64,000 bases of DNA from Myroides phaeus (GTDB taxonomy: Bacteria > Bacteroidota > Bacteroidia > Flavobacteriales > Flavobacteriaceae): the NCBI RefSeq assembly GCF_009799805.1, contig NZ_CP047050.1:2618001-2682000 (forward strand). Reading direction: 5' to 3'. The position numbers and the translations under genes were made by a program. The stretch's first letter is position 1. Each line of letters begins with the position of its first letter. Positions 1 through 9,175 of this stretch are shown in pieces. The notes below the pieces were generated by a model, which saw nothing but the letters and a program-made list of their open reading frames with translations, was not told the DNA's origin and did not search any database.

Positions 1-1
1 A

Positions 2-115
2 TCTATACAAAAACTAAGAGCAAATAACACAGCTAATGCTAAAGTAATCGTGACAATTGAATGGATATACGATAGTGAACTAACAAAAGTAATCTCGTAC
101 AGAATAGTACAATAA
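2..115 (+). CDS. 3' end of an unrecognised gene (partial)
   Basis: An open frame enters from the left edge and runs 37 codons to a TAA. The last residues include IEWIYDSE and end in SYRIVQ. It is followed directly by a strong terminator hairpin, as expected at the end of a real gene. I do not recognise the family from this fragment, and the start lies outside the window. Confidence 0.5.
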   Translation, partial: SIQKLRANNTANAKVIVTIEWIYDSELTKVISYRIVQ

Positions 116-118
116 AAA

Positions 119-158
119 TAAGCCTAACTATTATAGTAAATAGTTAGGCTTATTTATT
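119..158. terminator. bidirectional intrinsic terminator
   Basis: A perfect 12-bp inverted repeat (121-132 and 139-150, arm AGCCTAACTATT) with a 6-nt loop is flanked by T-rich DNA on both strands. It sits between two convergent genes and probably ends both. Confidence 0.8.
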
Positions 159-180
159 TATATGGGATTTTATCTAATTT

Positions 181-1740
181 TTATGACATACTCTCAACAC
201 ACATAATAGCACATTTCTCTCCGTCAATTGCCGCTGAGATGATTCCCCCTGCGTATCCTGCTCCTTCTGCACAAGGATATAATCCTTTAATCTGAAGGTG
301 TTCTAATGTCTTATTATCACGAGGAATACGGACTGGAGATGATGTTCTACTCTCCGGAGCGTGTAAAATAGCTTCATTGGTAAAGTATCCTTTCATTGAT
401 TTACCAAACTCTTGAAACCCTTCTCTCATTATCTGTGTTAAGAAGCCTGGAAATACACTACCTAATTCCACAGATGTAGTACCTGGTAAGTAAGATGTTT
501 TAGGAATTGACTCTGACACTTTAGACTGTGAAAAGTCAACCATTCGTTGAGCGGGTACACGTTGTGTTTCCCCTGCTAACAAAAATGCTCTTTGTTCAAT
601 TGACTTTTGAAACTCCATTCCTGCTAAGGCTCCAAATTTTTCAAATGGTTTAAAATCCTCTAACCTCAACTCTACTACAATTCCAGAGTTTGCCGTTGCT
701 TGGTCACGTTTAGAAGGCGACCAACCATTTGTTACAACTTCACCTGGAGCTGTAGCACACGGTGCAATTACACCACCTGGACACATACAGAATGAATACA
801 TTCCGCGACCATTCACTTGTTTTACGATAGAATAAGGCGCTGGTGGTAAAAACTCTCCTCTGTAATCACAAGAGTACTGTATTTTGTCTATAAGCGATTG
901 TGGGTGTTCTGCACGTACTCCCAAGGCAAATGGTTTCGCTTCAATCAAAATATTCTTGCGGTCTAACATCTCATAGATATCACGAGCCGAATGTCCTGTT
1001 GCTAAAATAACTTTATTGGCTTCAATAGTATCGCCATTTGCTATAACAACCCCTTGTACTTCGCTATTCTTAACGACTATATCAACTACTTTGGTTTCAA
1101 ATAATACCTCGCCGCCAAACTCAATAATCTTCTCACGCATATCTTGCATAATCTTTGGTAACTTATTCGTACCAATATGCGGATGTGCTTCTACTAATAT
1201 ATCTTGTGTTGCTCCAAAGGCAACCAATAATTCTAAAATACGGTTTACATCTCCACGTTTCTTAGAACGAGTGTACAGTTTTCCATCTGAATATGTACCT
1301 GCTCCTCCTTCTCCAAAACAATAGTTTGACTCTGGATTAACTACGTGGTCAATATTTATTGCTTTTAAATCTCTACGTCTTCCTCTTACATCTTTTCCTC
1401 TTTCTATCACAATAGGCTTTACACCTAACTCAATCAACTGTAAAGCGGCAAAATAACCTGCAGGTCCTGCTCCTACAACGATAACTCGCTTTGCATCCTT
1501 TACATTCTTATATTCAGGGAAATCAATTTGTCTATGAACGACCTCTTCTCCTTGTAAGAAGACGTCAACTGTCAAATTTATCTTTACAGTACGTTGTCTG
1601 GCATCAATAGACCTTTTTAAAATGGTGATGTGCTGAATATCTATCGTAGAACACCCCAAATTATTGGCTACATATTGATTCAATAATTCTGCTGAAGCAG
1701 CAACTTCAGGTAGTACTTGTAATTGTAATTCTTTTGGCAT
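181..1740 (-). CDS. FAD-dependent dehydrogenase (COG2509-like)
   Basis: A 519-residue flavoprotein of the family annotated as uncharacterized FAD-dependent dehydrogenases. It has an N-terminal domain of about 85 residues, then a dinucleotide-binding motif (VVGAGPAG, near residues 88-95), a second conserved stretch CFGEGGAGTYSDGKL, a GATG-type motif (ILATGHSARD) and a C-terminal EGAGYAGGI flavin motif. The substrate is unknown. The longest frame starts at TTG 1755. I chose ATG 1740 because a -33/-7 promoter lies just upstream (1773-1804). The gene stands alone: convergent with the left-edge gene, and separated from the efflux operon by a gap containing that operon's terminator. Confidence 0.85.
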   Translation of the reverse strand: MPKELQLQVLPEVAASAELLNQYVANNLGCSTIDIQHITILKRSIDARQRTVKINLTVDVFLQGEEVVHRQIDFPEYKNVKDAKRVIVVGAGPAGYFAALQLIELGVKPIVIERGKDVRGRRRDLKAINIDHVVNPESNYCFGEGGAGTYSDGKLYTRSKKRGDVNRILELLVAFGATQDILVEAHPHIGTNKLPKIMQDMREKIIEFGGEVLFETKVVDIVVKNSEVQGVVIANGDTIEANKVILATGHSARDIYEMLDRKNILIEAKPFALGVRAEHPQSLIDKIQYSCDYRGEFLPPAPYSIVKQVNGRGMYSFCMCPGGVIAPCATAPGEVVTNGWSPSKRDQATANSGIVVELRLEDFKPFEKFGALAGMEFQKSIEQRAFLLAGETQRVPAQRMVDFSQSKVSESIPKTSYLPGTTSVELGSVFPGFLTQIMREGFQEFGKSMKGYFTNEAILHAPESRTSSPVRIPRDNKTLEHLQIKGLYPCAEGAGYAGGIISAAIDGEKCAIMCVESMS

Positions 1741-1772
1741 ATTTCTATTAGGCAATAATTATAATTAAAGCG

Positions 1773-1804
1773 CAAAAATAAACTAAAATCACAATGATTT
1801 ACAA
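1773..1804 (-). promoter_or_regulatory. promoter of the FAD dehydrogenase
   Basis: On the minus strand the -7 box TATTTTTG (1773-1780) lies 21 nt after a TTG (1802-1804). This matches the Bacteroidota TTG-N17-23-TAnnTTTG pattern and predicts a start site near 1768, upstream of ATG 1740. Confidence 0.55.
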
Positions 1805-2030
1805 CAAAATGCGCTATCCTGCAAAATAAGATATCTTACTGTAATATAAAAAGTTACAGCATATTTTTTAAAATATTACCCTACCTCAGCACAACTTCCT
1901 TATTATTTACATCACGTAAAACGTCTTGTAGTTTATTAAAACAAAACTTTTTAATGATAATTATTACATTTTTACAACATAGTCAACGCAACACAATCTT
2001 TTTATTATTTTTTGCTTGATAATGACGTAT
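1805..2030. other. intergenic gap, no gene seen
   Basis: AT-rich spacer between the FAD dehydrogenase promoter and the efflux operon terminator (the whole gap is 1741-2095). No reading frame with coding character and no repeat was seen here. Confidence 0.5.
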
Positions 2031-2082
2031 AAAAAACAAAGCACATAAATTAGATACTTAGCATATCTAACCTACGTGCTTT
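2031..2082 (-). terminator. terminator of the efflux operon
   Basis: A long hairpin (2038-2082) pairs AAAGCAC and TTAGATA blocks with GTGCTTT and TATCTAA, using a few G-U pairs. On the minus strand it is followed by a T-rich run. It lies just after the stop of the MFS gene. Confidence 0.75.
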
Positions 2083-2095
2083 TGAGAGAGAAAAT

Positions 2096-3691
2096 TTAAA
2101 ATGGCGAAAGTGTTTTCGATTTTAAGTACACCCAAGTTTTACTTAGGTATGGGGTGAATATTACTAATAGTAAAATCACCAATAATAACCAGCACATTAC
2201 TTCATAATAGTCCATCGCATAACGCAATTGAATCTGCTTATTCAAATCAAGCATCAGCAGTTTTTCACTTGCTTTTTCAGCTGGGGTATTTAGCAAACCT
2301 CTTCCTTGAAGTTTTGCCGCATTCTGAGATAACTTACTTTGCAAAATAGGATTTGAAAAGTTCATATAATCTAAGAACCTATTTTTATGTTGATTGGAAC
2401 TATACAAGTTGTAGTAATTCATCAAAGCTGTACTGCTGGTATAGCCTAAATAGCGAATTGCTAAACAAACAGCGGCAGCAGATCCTCCTAATTCAATTGG
2501 CACTGAGGCTACACAGTAAATAATTGTCGGTACCATTAACAGCCCTACGCCAAACCCTTGACAGAACAATAACATAAAATATGAGTCTGGATTGGCCGTT
2601 GGTGCAAATTGCAAATACATTCCAAAGTGAAAGATGAATAAGAACAGAAAGCCTAAACTCCATATTAAACGCATTTGTAAGCGTTTGATAAGCCACATAC
2701 ACGCAAGCGTTACTCCGGCTACCAACCCTATCAGATTAAAGATATTTAGGTATGATAGGTGTATCGGGTCTAATCGCAAAGAGGTTGTAAAGTGTACATT
2801 TGATATTCCTGAGGCAAAACGACAGATGTAAAGAATAAAAAGCAAGAACAACCCTACTTTAAAGTTTCTATATTTCAACACTGTCCAATTGATATAAGGT
2901 CTTTTTAAATGCTTTTGACGGATAACGAAAAACAACATTGCTAAAAGTATTCCTAATCCTGCCCAACGTATATCTGCATCTTCAAACCAATAGTATTGTT
3001 GCCCATAGATAGTGATATATCCAAATAGAACAACTGCTACGGCATAGAGCACAAAACTCTCCCAATCTAAATTAGACAGCGGAAGCTTTCTGCTTAGACG
3101 CACATACTGCATACTCATCAAGACTAAGAACAACCCGGGCACAAAAGATAACGCTGCCATTTTAAACAGAAACGAATAGTCGTACTGGTCAATAAAATCA
3201 GCTGTTATCAATTGATTTACGGGGGTTGCACAAATTAGAATACCATAGAAACACGAAAAGGTAATCTCTCTGGCTTTTGAACTTTCAAGGCGCATATACA
3301 TTGTAGAGATACTCAAGTTCACCGTACTTGCAAAGAGCATTCCTTGTAAAAAACGCACGGGATAAATAATACACAACGCCTGCGTATTGTACAGTGCTAC
3401 ACACCCTAAAAGTTGTAATATATTAAATATGATAAAATATTCTTTTGTAGCTAAATAGGTAAAGAAGCGACGTTCAAGGCTGTAGAACGAAACAAACCCT
3501 GCATAAAGAAGAGATACAGAAAACTGAATATCTCTAACGTCGCATCCAAAAAAACCTGCCGCTGCAACTGGATTTGCCGCGGGCAAAAAGAATAATACAA
3601 TACTTGGCATTAGGAGTACAAACAGAATAATGCGAATCATCCATTCTGGTACCCAATCTGCAAATAACTTAGGAACTTCACTATTTTGCAT
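2096..3691 (-). CDS. MFS efflux permease, DHA2/EmrB-like
   Basis: A 531-residue polytopic inner-membrane protein with about 14 hydrophobic segments. The length and layout fit the DHA2 (EmrB-type) drug:H+ antiporters, which work with a membrane-fusion protein and an outer-membrane channel. A hydrophilic stretch of about 45 residues near 435-485 comes before the last helix. It is the third gene of a minus-strand operon (TolC-like, HlyD-like, MFS), and its ATG overlaps the end of the HlyD gene by 11 bp, which suggests translational coupling. The permease probably supplies energy and specificity for a tripartite pump. The substrate cannot be inferred. Confidence 0.85.
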   Translation of the reverse strand: MQNSEVPKLFADWVPEWMIRIILFVLLMPSIVLFFLPAANPVAAAGFFGCDVRDIQFSVSLLYAGFVSFYSLERRFFTYLATKEYFIIFNILQLLGCVALYNTQALCIIYPVRFLQGMLFASTVNLSISTMYMRLESSKAREITFSCFYGILICATPVNQLITADFIDQYDYSFLFKMAALSFVPGLFLVLMSMQYVRLSRKLPLSNLDWESFVLYAVAVVLFGYITIYGQQYYWFEDADIRWAGLGILLAMLFFVIRQKHLKRPYINWTVLKYRNFKVGLFLLFILYICRFASGISNVHFTTSLRLDPIHLSYLNIFNLIGLVAGVTLACMWLIKRLQMRLIWSLGFLFLFIFHFGMYLQFAPTANPDSYFMLLFCQGFGVGLLMVPTIIYCVASVPIELGGSAAAVCLAIRYLGYTSSTALMNYYNLYSSNQHKNRFLDYMNFSNPILQSKLSQNAAKLQGRGLLNTPAEKASEKLLMLDLNKQIQLRYAMDYYEVMCWLLLVILLLVIFTPYLSKTWVYLKSKTLSPF

Positions 3692-4754
3692 AAGCTTGTT
3701 TTTTGGCGATGTAAGTATTTACATTCATACCAGCTTTTAGTAGTTCTTCAGAATCTGCAGGTGATGTTACTTCTATACGAACGGGAATACGTTGTACAAT
3801 CTTCACAAAGTTTCCTGTTGCATTATCTGGTGGTAGTAAAGAAAAACTTGAACCTGTAGCGGGTGCGATAGAAATAACGCGACCTTTAAACTCTGTATCC
3901 GGATAAGCATCTACCACAATATCTACCTCATCGCCTGTTTGGATATTGCGTATTTGTGTTTCCTTAAAGTTGGCAACAATCCATTTTGGTGTTTCATCAT
4001 TCACAATATAGGTCAATACTTGTCCAGGTGTAATCATTTGTCCTAAATCTATACTGCGTTTACCCATTCTACCGCGATATGGCGCAGTAACTACTGTGTA
4101 ATCTACATTTAGGTTCTTATGCTTTTCAAGTTGCTCTAAACGGCTAATTTCCTTTTCAAGCACTCTCTTTTGTGCTTCTATATCTGCAAGCCCTGCTGTA
4201 GCGGCACGTGCACTTTCTATGCTACTTTCCCAATTACTCTTATCTATGGTTAACTGAGCTTGTTTTTCTTCCAACTGTTGCGCTGTAGCAGACTCTACAT
4301 CATATAACTTCTTATAGCGTTTATAGTCTAATTCTTGTTGGTGAAACTTAGATTCGCGTCCTTGAATTTGACTCTCAGCAGCAGCGGCAGTTTGCGATAA
4401 AGTATATTGACGCGCATCAAGCTCTTTAATCTGTGCATATTGTTTTTCTATTTCTGCTCTTGTCTGTGCTTGGTCATAGATATACTCTCTGTTATCTACT
4501 AACAATAGTGTATCTCCTTTATTAACCATTTGATTTTCTTCAAAGCGCACTTCTGTCAAATAGCCACCTACTCTGGCAATAACCGGATTGATATATTCCT
4601 GCACCTGAGCATCGTTTGTTTGCTCATACTTCCAATAAATCCAAAGCGTGTGAATTCCCCAAATACAACCAACGATAATGATTATCGATGCGATATAACG
4701 CGTAATACGTGTAATAAAACGGTCTGTAATTTTGATGCGAGTTTTAATGTCCAT
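3681..4754 (-). CDS. HlyD/EmrA-family membrane fusion protein
   Basis: A 357-residue periplasmic adaptor. It has a short cytoplasmic N-terminus, one transmembrane segment (about residues 17-36), a biotinyl-lipoyl half-domain starting near NDAQVQEYI, a coiled-coil hairpin (about 80-210, rich in Q, E, A and K), the second half-domain (YTVVTAPYRGR) and a C-terminal beta-barrel. This is the EmrA/HlyD plan: it bridges the MFS permease and the TolC-like channel. Its ATG shares one base with the TolC gene's TAA (TAATG), and its own end overlaps the MFS start by 11 bp, so the three genes are tightly coupled. Confidence 0.9.
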   Translation of the reverse strand: MDIKTRIKITDRFITRITRYIASIIIIVGCIWGIHTLWIYWKYEQTNDAQVQEYINPVIARVGGYLTEVRFEENQMVNKGDTLLLVDNREYIYDQAQTRAEIEKQYAQIKELDARQYTLSQTAAAAESQIQGRESKFHQQELDYKRYKKLYDVESATAQQLEEKQAQLTIDKSNWESSIESARAATAGLADIEAQKRVLEKEISRLEQLEKHKNLNVDYTVVTAPYRGRMGKRSIDLGQMITPGQVLTYIVNDETPKWIVANFKETQIRNIQTGDEVDIVVDAYPDTEFKGRVISIAPATGSSFSLLPPDNATGNFVKIVQRIPVRIEVTSPADSEELLKAGMNVNTYIAKKQAYAK

Positions 4755-6091
4755 TATAGTAAGCCTTTAGCTAATTGTAGAGAATAATATTTGTAAATGC
4801 TGTCTAACTTTGCAGCTTCAAGTTCAAATTGTGTTTGTAAATATTGAACATCTGCATCGAGTAAATCGATGTATAGAGATGTACTATTGAAATATGTGTT
4901 TTTTATGATTCGAGCACTTTCAAATGCTTCTTCTTGATTCTTGGTACACACCTGAATTTGCACAAGCGATTCTTGGTAGCGTAGATAAGCCTCTTGCACC
5001 TCTTGTTTAATTTGATCTTGTACGTGTAAGTGTTGTATTTCTTCTTTGTGATGTTCTAACACGTGGCTGCGCTTTTTATGAACGTTGTGGTAAAGTGAAG
5101 AAATCGGAAAGGATATTTGCACTCCTATTGTTCCTAAACTATACCAACTTGGATTATAAGGATAAAGGAAGATTTGTGGATTAGCCATTGTAAAGTTCCC
5201 TATTAACCCAATACTTGGTTTGGTGTTTGCTTTCACCTTTTTAAGCTCTATCTCACTTAAGGCTAAGTCTTCTTCAGACAACAAGTGTTTGTGAGCGTGT
5301 TCTTCTGCTATTTCTAAAGCCTCCTCATACGATTCTACAGGTGCAACTTCAGCATATATATCTTGAGGTTTAATGAAATCTGAGTCACTTATTCCCATAA
5401 GCAGTACGAGTTTCTGGTTTTCGATTAGAATATCATTTTCAATCTGAACCAAGGTCATTTCTCTTTTAGATATTTCCATTGAAGCACGAAGTACATCGCT
5501 TTTTAGCACTACACCATTCTTGTATAGGTTTTCCATTTGACCAAGCTGTTTCTTTTGGTCTGCGATATCGGCTATCATTACCTCTTTAAACCTCATCACC
5601 TTGGCAAGAGCGAGGTAACTTTTAGCTGCTTCTAAGCGAACCTCAGACTGAGATTGTTCTGCTGTAATAACCGCTTTGTCTTCCAGCGTCTTTCGTTCTT
5701 CTATTTCCAGATTCTGTTTATTACCATTGTATAAGTTGAGGTACATTGAAACGCCACTGTTGTACAAGGTGTGTATTACATCGTGCTGTTCTGGTTTGTG
5801 AAAAAGACCATTTGTGTACACGGGAATATTACTTGCCTTTTCTACACGACCAAAAGCGTTAAATACAGGGTAACGCTCCATTTTTGCGTCTTTCGTGTTC
5901 TCTTGGCGTATTTCTATTTCCTTCTGGTGTATTAAGACTTTTTTACTGCGAACATCCGTTTGTTGCCAAACCTCTTTTAAGGTTATTTTTAAGGTATCTC
6001 TATCAATGTCTGACGGATTTTTATTTTGGCTGTAGCCAGTGATAATGCCACTTGCGAGCAATGCAAAGAGGTAGAAACTATCGGATTTCAT
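4754..6091 (-). CDS. TolC-like outer membrane efflux protein
   Basis: A 445-residue outer-membrane factor with a cleavable signal peptide (MKSDSFYLFALLASG, processed near GYSQ). It shows the two long heptad-like alpha-helical blocks typical of OEP/TolC proteins, and ends in the expected LEAAKLDSIYKYYSLQLAKG tail. It is the first gene of the efflux operon and starts 91 bp from the ORF of the divergent AraC regulator, which probably controls it. It is predicted to trimerise as the exit duct. The substrate is unknown. Confidence 0.88.
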   Translation of the reverse strand: MKSDSFYLFALLASGIITGYSQNKNPSDIDRDTLKITLKEVWQQTDVRSKKVLIHQKEIEIRQENTKDAKMERYPVFNAFGRVEKASNIPVYTNGLFHKPEQHDVIHTLYNSGVSMYLNLYNGNKQNLEIEERKTLEDKAVITAEQSQSEVRLEAAKSYLALAKVMRFKEVMIADIADQKKQLGQMENLYKNGVVLKSDVLRASMEISKREMTLVQIENDILIENQKLVLLMGISDSDFIKPQDIYAEVAPVESYEEALEIAEEHAHKHLLSEEDLALSEIELKKVKANTKPSIGLIGNFTMANPQIFLYPYNPSWYSLGTIGVQISFPISSLYHNVHKKRSHVLEHHKEEIQHLHVQDQIKQEVQEAYLRYQESLVQIQVCTKNQEEAFESARIIKNTYFNSTSLYIDLLDADVQYLQTQFELEAAKLDSIYKYYSLQLAKGLL

Positions 6092-6109
6092 AAATTATTT
6101 TTAACCGCA

Positions 6110-6117
6110 CAAAAGTA
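6110..6117 (-). promoter_or_regulatory. -7 box of the efflux operon
   Basis: TACTTTTG on the minus strand, 18 bp before the tolC-like start codon. The surrounding TATACTTTTGT is repeated in inverted orientation in the divergent araC promoter. No TTG lies at the ideal -33 distance, so this is a moderate call. Confidence 0.45.
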
Positions 6118-6163
6118 TAATGCAGACGCAATATGTTGTGTTTCTTAAATAGTCAATTTTTTA

Positions 6164-6195
6164 TTGAAACCAGACAAAATCATTGTATACTTTTG
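6164..6195 (+). promoter_or_regulatory. promoter of the AraC-type regulator
   Basis: TTG at 6164-6166, a 21-nt spacer, then TACTTTTG at 6188-6195. It overlaps the TTG codon that begins the longest reading frame (6183), so the real translation start must lie downstream, at ATG 6219. Confidence 0.6.
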
Positions 6196-6218
6196 TATCA
6201 GAAAAAAACAAACCTCAA

Positions 6219-7007
6219 ATGAAGATTATTGATTCCCTTGATTTAATCGATACTGTCCCCAACGGTGTTTATATCAAACATGAAAAATCAGAGAAGCGAT
6301 ACCCTTTACATCAACATCAAAAAGGGCAGCTTACTTATGTAGAAGGGGGCATCACGTATTTAATTGTGGACAATGTAACACACGTTGTGCCTGCTCACTA
6401 CTTTTTCTGGATTCCTAAAGGTGTACCCCACGTATTGCGCCTAAGTCATTCCGCTACCGTTCTTCACTCTATCTACTTTTATACAGATGACGATGATAAA
6501 AATCCGTTCTATAACGAATTGGGAATATATGCCGCTTCTGATTTAGTAGTTGAAATGATTGCTTATACGCAATGTTGGCATGAGCAAATGGTAGATGAAC
6601 AAACGTATAACTTTGCTTTCTTACAAGCATTGAAGAATATACTGCCAACTTTTGTAAGTAAGAATATGCAGTTGCAATTGCCCTTTAGCGATAATGAGCG
6701 GATGGTCAAGATAACGGATTACTTAGATGTCAACTTTGGACTGCCGTTGACGTTATCAGATATTAGCGATCACTTCAATTTAAGCGAACGCTCTGTCTCA
6801 CGTTTATTTCAGGCAGAACTACAGATTTCTTTTCTCCAATATCTAAAAGCACTGCGCATTTTAAAGGCAATAGAACTTTTATTAAAAACAGAATACTCGG
6901 TTAGTGAAATAGCCAATGATGTTGGATATAATACCGTAGGTGCTTTTAGCAACGCTTTTTGTGAATTTACAGGAAGACGCCCTTTAGAGATGAGAAAGAA
7001 TAAATAA
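6219..7007 (+). CDS. AraC-family regulator with cupin sensor
   Basis: A 262-residue regulator. The N-terminal half is a cupin-like ligand domain (HQHQKGQLTYVEGG, then WIPKGVPHVL). The C-terminal ~100 residues hold the two helix-turn-helix motifs of AraC/XylS proteins (LSDISDHFNLSERSVSRLF and VSEIANDVGYNTVGAFSNA). Divergent placement 91-130 bp from the tripartite efflux operon makes it the likely local regulator of that pump. Start: TTG 6183 would overlap the -7 box, so ATG 6219 was chosen. The effector is unknown. No clear terminator follows on this strand. Confidence 0.85.
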   Translation: MKIIDSLDLIDTVPNGVYIKHEKSEKRYPLHQHQKGQLTYVEGGITYLIVDNVTHVVPAHYFFWIPKGVPHVLRLSHSATVLHSIYFYTDDDDKNPFYNELGIYAASDLVVEMIAYTQCWHEQMVDEQTYNFAFLQALKNILPTFVSKNMQLQLPFSDNERMVKITDYLDVNFGLPLTLSDISDHFNLSERSVSRLFQAELQISFLQYLKALRILKAIELLLKTEYSVSEIANDVGYNTVGAFSNAFCEFTGRRPLEMRKNK

Positions 7008-7322
7008 TAATAATTAGTTTTTCACAAGTCAATCAAGCACTCTTAATCCAAACAAATACGGGTCTTACACGGGACATATTCGAAACAAGTACCACACATA
7101 TACCAGATATGTTCGAGAAAAAGGCTTAAATCCGAAGTAGTGTGGTACTTGAGTGGTAGGTGTCTCGAACATCATCCTACTAAATATAGCATAATAGCTT
7201 TATAAAATAGAAAACAGTTACTATTGGGTGTATGCTGTTAGACTTTAGTATCTGTAGCCGAATCAAAAGTTAAAAGTACAGTACTACACTTACTTTAGCA
7301 TCTAACCATCAATAGTAGAAAT
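7008..7322. other. intergenic gap with crossing inverted repeats
   Basis: Non-coding DNA between convergent genes. It holds two perfect inverted repeats in an interleaved order: A 7086-7097 (CAAGTACCACAC) pairs with 7140-7151, and B 7109-7118 (ATGTTCGAGA) pairs with 7163-7172. The order A-B-A'-B' would form a pseudoknot in RNA. The rest shows nothing clear. Confidence 0.5.
7086..7172. repeat. interleaved inverted repeats, possible pseudoknot
   Basis: A 12-bp and a 10-bp perfect inverted repeat cross one another, with 42- and 44-nt spacers and a 23-bp offset between corresponding arms. The function is unknown. It could be a structured RNA, a protein-binding site or a mobile-element remnant. 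Confidence 0.55.
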
Positions 7323-7353
7323 AAAAAAAGCTGTCTCAAGTTATGAGACAGCT
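7323..7353 (-). terminator. terminator of the T9SS cargo gene
   Basis: A perfect 10-bp stem (7329-7338 and 7344-7353, arm AGCTGTCTCA) with a 5-nt loop, followed on the minus strand by seven T. Confidence 0.85.
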
Positions 7354-7373
7354 CCATTATCATTATAATTTCA

Positions 7374-8684
7374 CTAATTATTATCTAAGTGTAAGTTAGC
7401 CGCTTTTTTAATCATACGACTACCATTTTTATCCTTGTATTCATAAATAACAATGTAGTAATAAGTACCACTTGGTAGTTTCTTATTCTTGTTATAAGTA
7501 ACCCTTCCTTCTGAATACCCATTAAAAACATTCTCACTACCATCGCCTTTCGGATCATAATTAGTCGTTTCATAAACTAATACTCCCCAACGGTCAAATA
7601 TCTGTACCTTATTATTCGGGTATTTATTAATGTTATCAATGATAAAGTAGTCATTCATACCATCACCGTTTGGTGTTACCAGGTTATAAATAACAACGTC
7701 TCCATCTAACAAGATATCTTTTACATTTGCCAAGGTAAAATATACAAAGCCACTAACTTCTGCTAAAGTAGATATTTCTTTCTTTTCCATATCAACCACT
7801 CCTCCTTCATCAACCCACATTTTTTGCTGTTTATCCCAACGAACAATGTGAAGATTTTTCTCTGGATTATTTAATAACTCCGCGGGTGTAATACGCTCAT
7901 CCCAACTCAATGTAAGAACTACTCTATTTGTACCTGTTTTAGTTGACTTTAGTTCCCAATACTCAGCAGTATTTATTTTGTCTATTGCCCCTGAAACGGC
8001 AGTATGCTTTTCAAAGAATTTCTTATCACGAACTATATATTTTCCGCTTATTGCATCTTTAATATTATTTGGAGCTGAAATAGAAGCACGACGATACATT
8101 TTTTTATCACCAATTGGATATACAAAAGATTCGTTTCCTACTTTCTCTACCTCGCCTTCAACATAACTTTTATCACTTACATTTTTATGCGTAGCTCCAT
8201 TGCGAAAACTAACCATACCATATGATAATTTTGTCTTATCATTTAAGGTAGAGTCAACTTTGATTATTCCGTCTTTAAAATCAGCTACACCAAAAATCTC
8301 TATATTGTTTTTTAAGTCTATTCCGTACGTAGGATTATCAAACACAACATTATAGAAGTTTGAAACCTCATCTCCTTGCAGTACTTTAGCTTTCGTAGCA
8401 GAGTCCTTTGAAAGGAAATATACTGTAGATGTTTTAAGCTTAGAACTAAAATCAAAGACTCCTTTATTAGTAAAGTCTTTAAAGAAATAGATTATTCCAT
8501 CTGTTTTAACAGATGATTTTTCTTCATTAATAAAGTCAAAACCTGTAGATACTACAGTATTAGGAGCTACAGTTACCATCCCTGTATTTCGCAACTTAAA
8601 GTTGCTTAAATCATTTTGACCATAAATCGTTCCCCCAAGTAATAGAACACCTGTAATTGAGGTTATTAAAAACTTCTTTTTCAT
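7374..8684 (-). CDS. secreted protein with T9SS type B (CHU_C) sorting domain
   Basis: A 436-residue exported protein. The signal peptide starts [18 protein letters not shown] and is cleaved near IYGQ. The last ~90 residues are the gliding motility-associated C-terminal domain ([29 protein letters not shown]), which targets proteins to the type IX secretion system. The middle is a beta-rich region of unknown function with [14 protein letters not shown] strands, seen in other CHU_C proteins. I chose ATG 8684 over ATG 8708 because the signal peptide begins there. No PorP/SprF partner gene is adjacent, although type B cargo often has one. It is likely surface-exposed or released. Confidence 0.85.
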   Translation of the reverse strand: MKKKFLITSITGVLLLGGTIYGQNDLSNFKLRNTGMVTVAPNTVVSTGFDFINEEKSSVKTDGIIYFFKDFTNKGVFDFSSKLKTSTVYFLSKDSATKAKVLQGDEVSNFYNVVFDNPTYGIDLKNNIEIFGVADFKDGIIKVDSTLNDKTKLSYGMVSFRNGATHKNVSDKSYVEGEVEKVGNESFVYPIGDKKMYRRASISAPNNIKDAISGKYIVRDKKFFEKHTAVSGAIDKINTAEYWELKSTKTGTNRVVLTLSWDERITPAELLNNPEKNLHIVRWDKQQKMWVDEGGVVDMEKKEISTLAEVSGFVYFTLANVKDILLDGDVVIYNLVTPNGDGMNDYFIIDNINKYPNNKVQIFDRWGVLVYETTNYDPKGDGSENVFNGYSEGRVTYNKNKKLPSGTYYYIVIYEYKDKNGSRMIKKAANLHLDNN

Positions 8685-9127
8685 ATTAAATTGGTGCTTT
8701 ATCCCCACAGCACAACTCTTTAAATTAGCTATCTACTTTCTTGTATCTGTTTTAATTTTATAATCAACAAAGCCTACTTATTTTTCTTATAATTTACAAA
8801 AAATTACCCCTGTAGAAATCGAATTGAACTATAAATAAAAAAACATTTATGCTAAAATACATTATTTACGCTACACTTTAATATAAAAAAATACATATTG
8901 CGAACAAAAGCAACAATTGATCTATTTATTGAAATATGGATTTATTACATTACAAATACAATCTTCTATTTTTCATTAAGCATTCCTCAATATCTCTTTA
9001 TCATATTGTATTTAAAGCAAATATTTTACTATATCTCATAAGTAATATTTTTCTCTTTATTAGAGTGAATTGGCTTTATAAAAAGCCATTATTGAACAAA
9101 CTATAATTTATTGTTAGGTCAAATTGT
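8685..9127. other. intergenic gap, no gene seen
   Basis: A very AT-rich upstream region of the T9SS cargo gene and, at its right end, of the VF530-like gene. Apart from the promoter at 9128-9159, I see no repeat, RNA fold or coding frame. Confidence 0.5.
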
Positions 9128-9159
9128 TTGACACATTATACTGAATAACTGTATCTTTG
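9128..9159 (+). promoter_or_regulatory. promoter of the VF530-like gene
   Basis: TTTG ending at 9130, a 21-nt spacer, then TATCTTTG at 9152-9159. This is an excellent match to the Bacteroidota consensus, 16 bp before ATG 9176. Confidence 0.65.
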
Positions 9160-9175
9160 TTGAAAATAGAATAAT

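Noticed and set aside
1016..1324. 102-codon frame inside the FAD dehydrogenase
   Set aside because: Antisense shadow frame; the FAD enzyme on the other strand has clear motifs.
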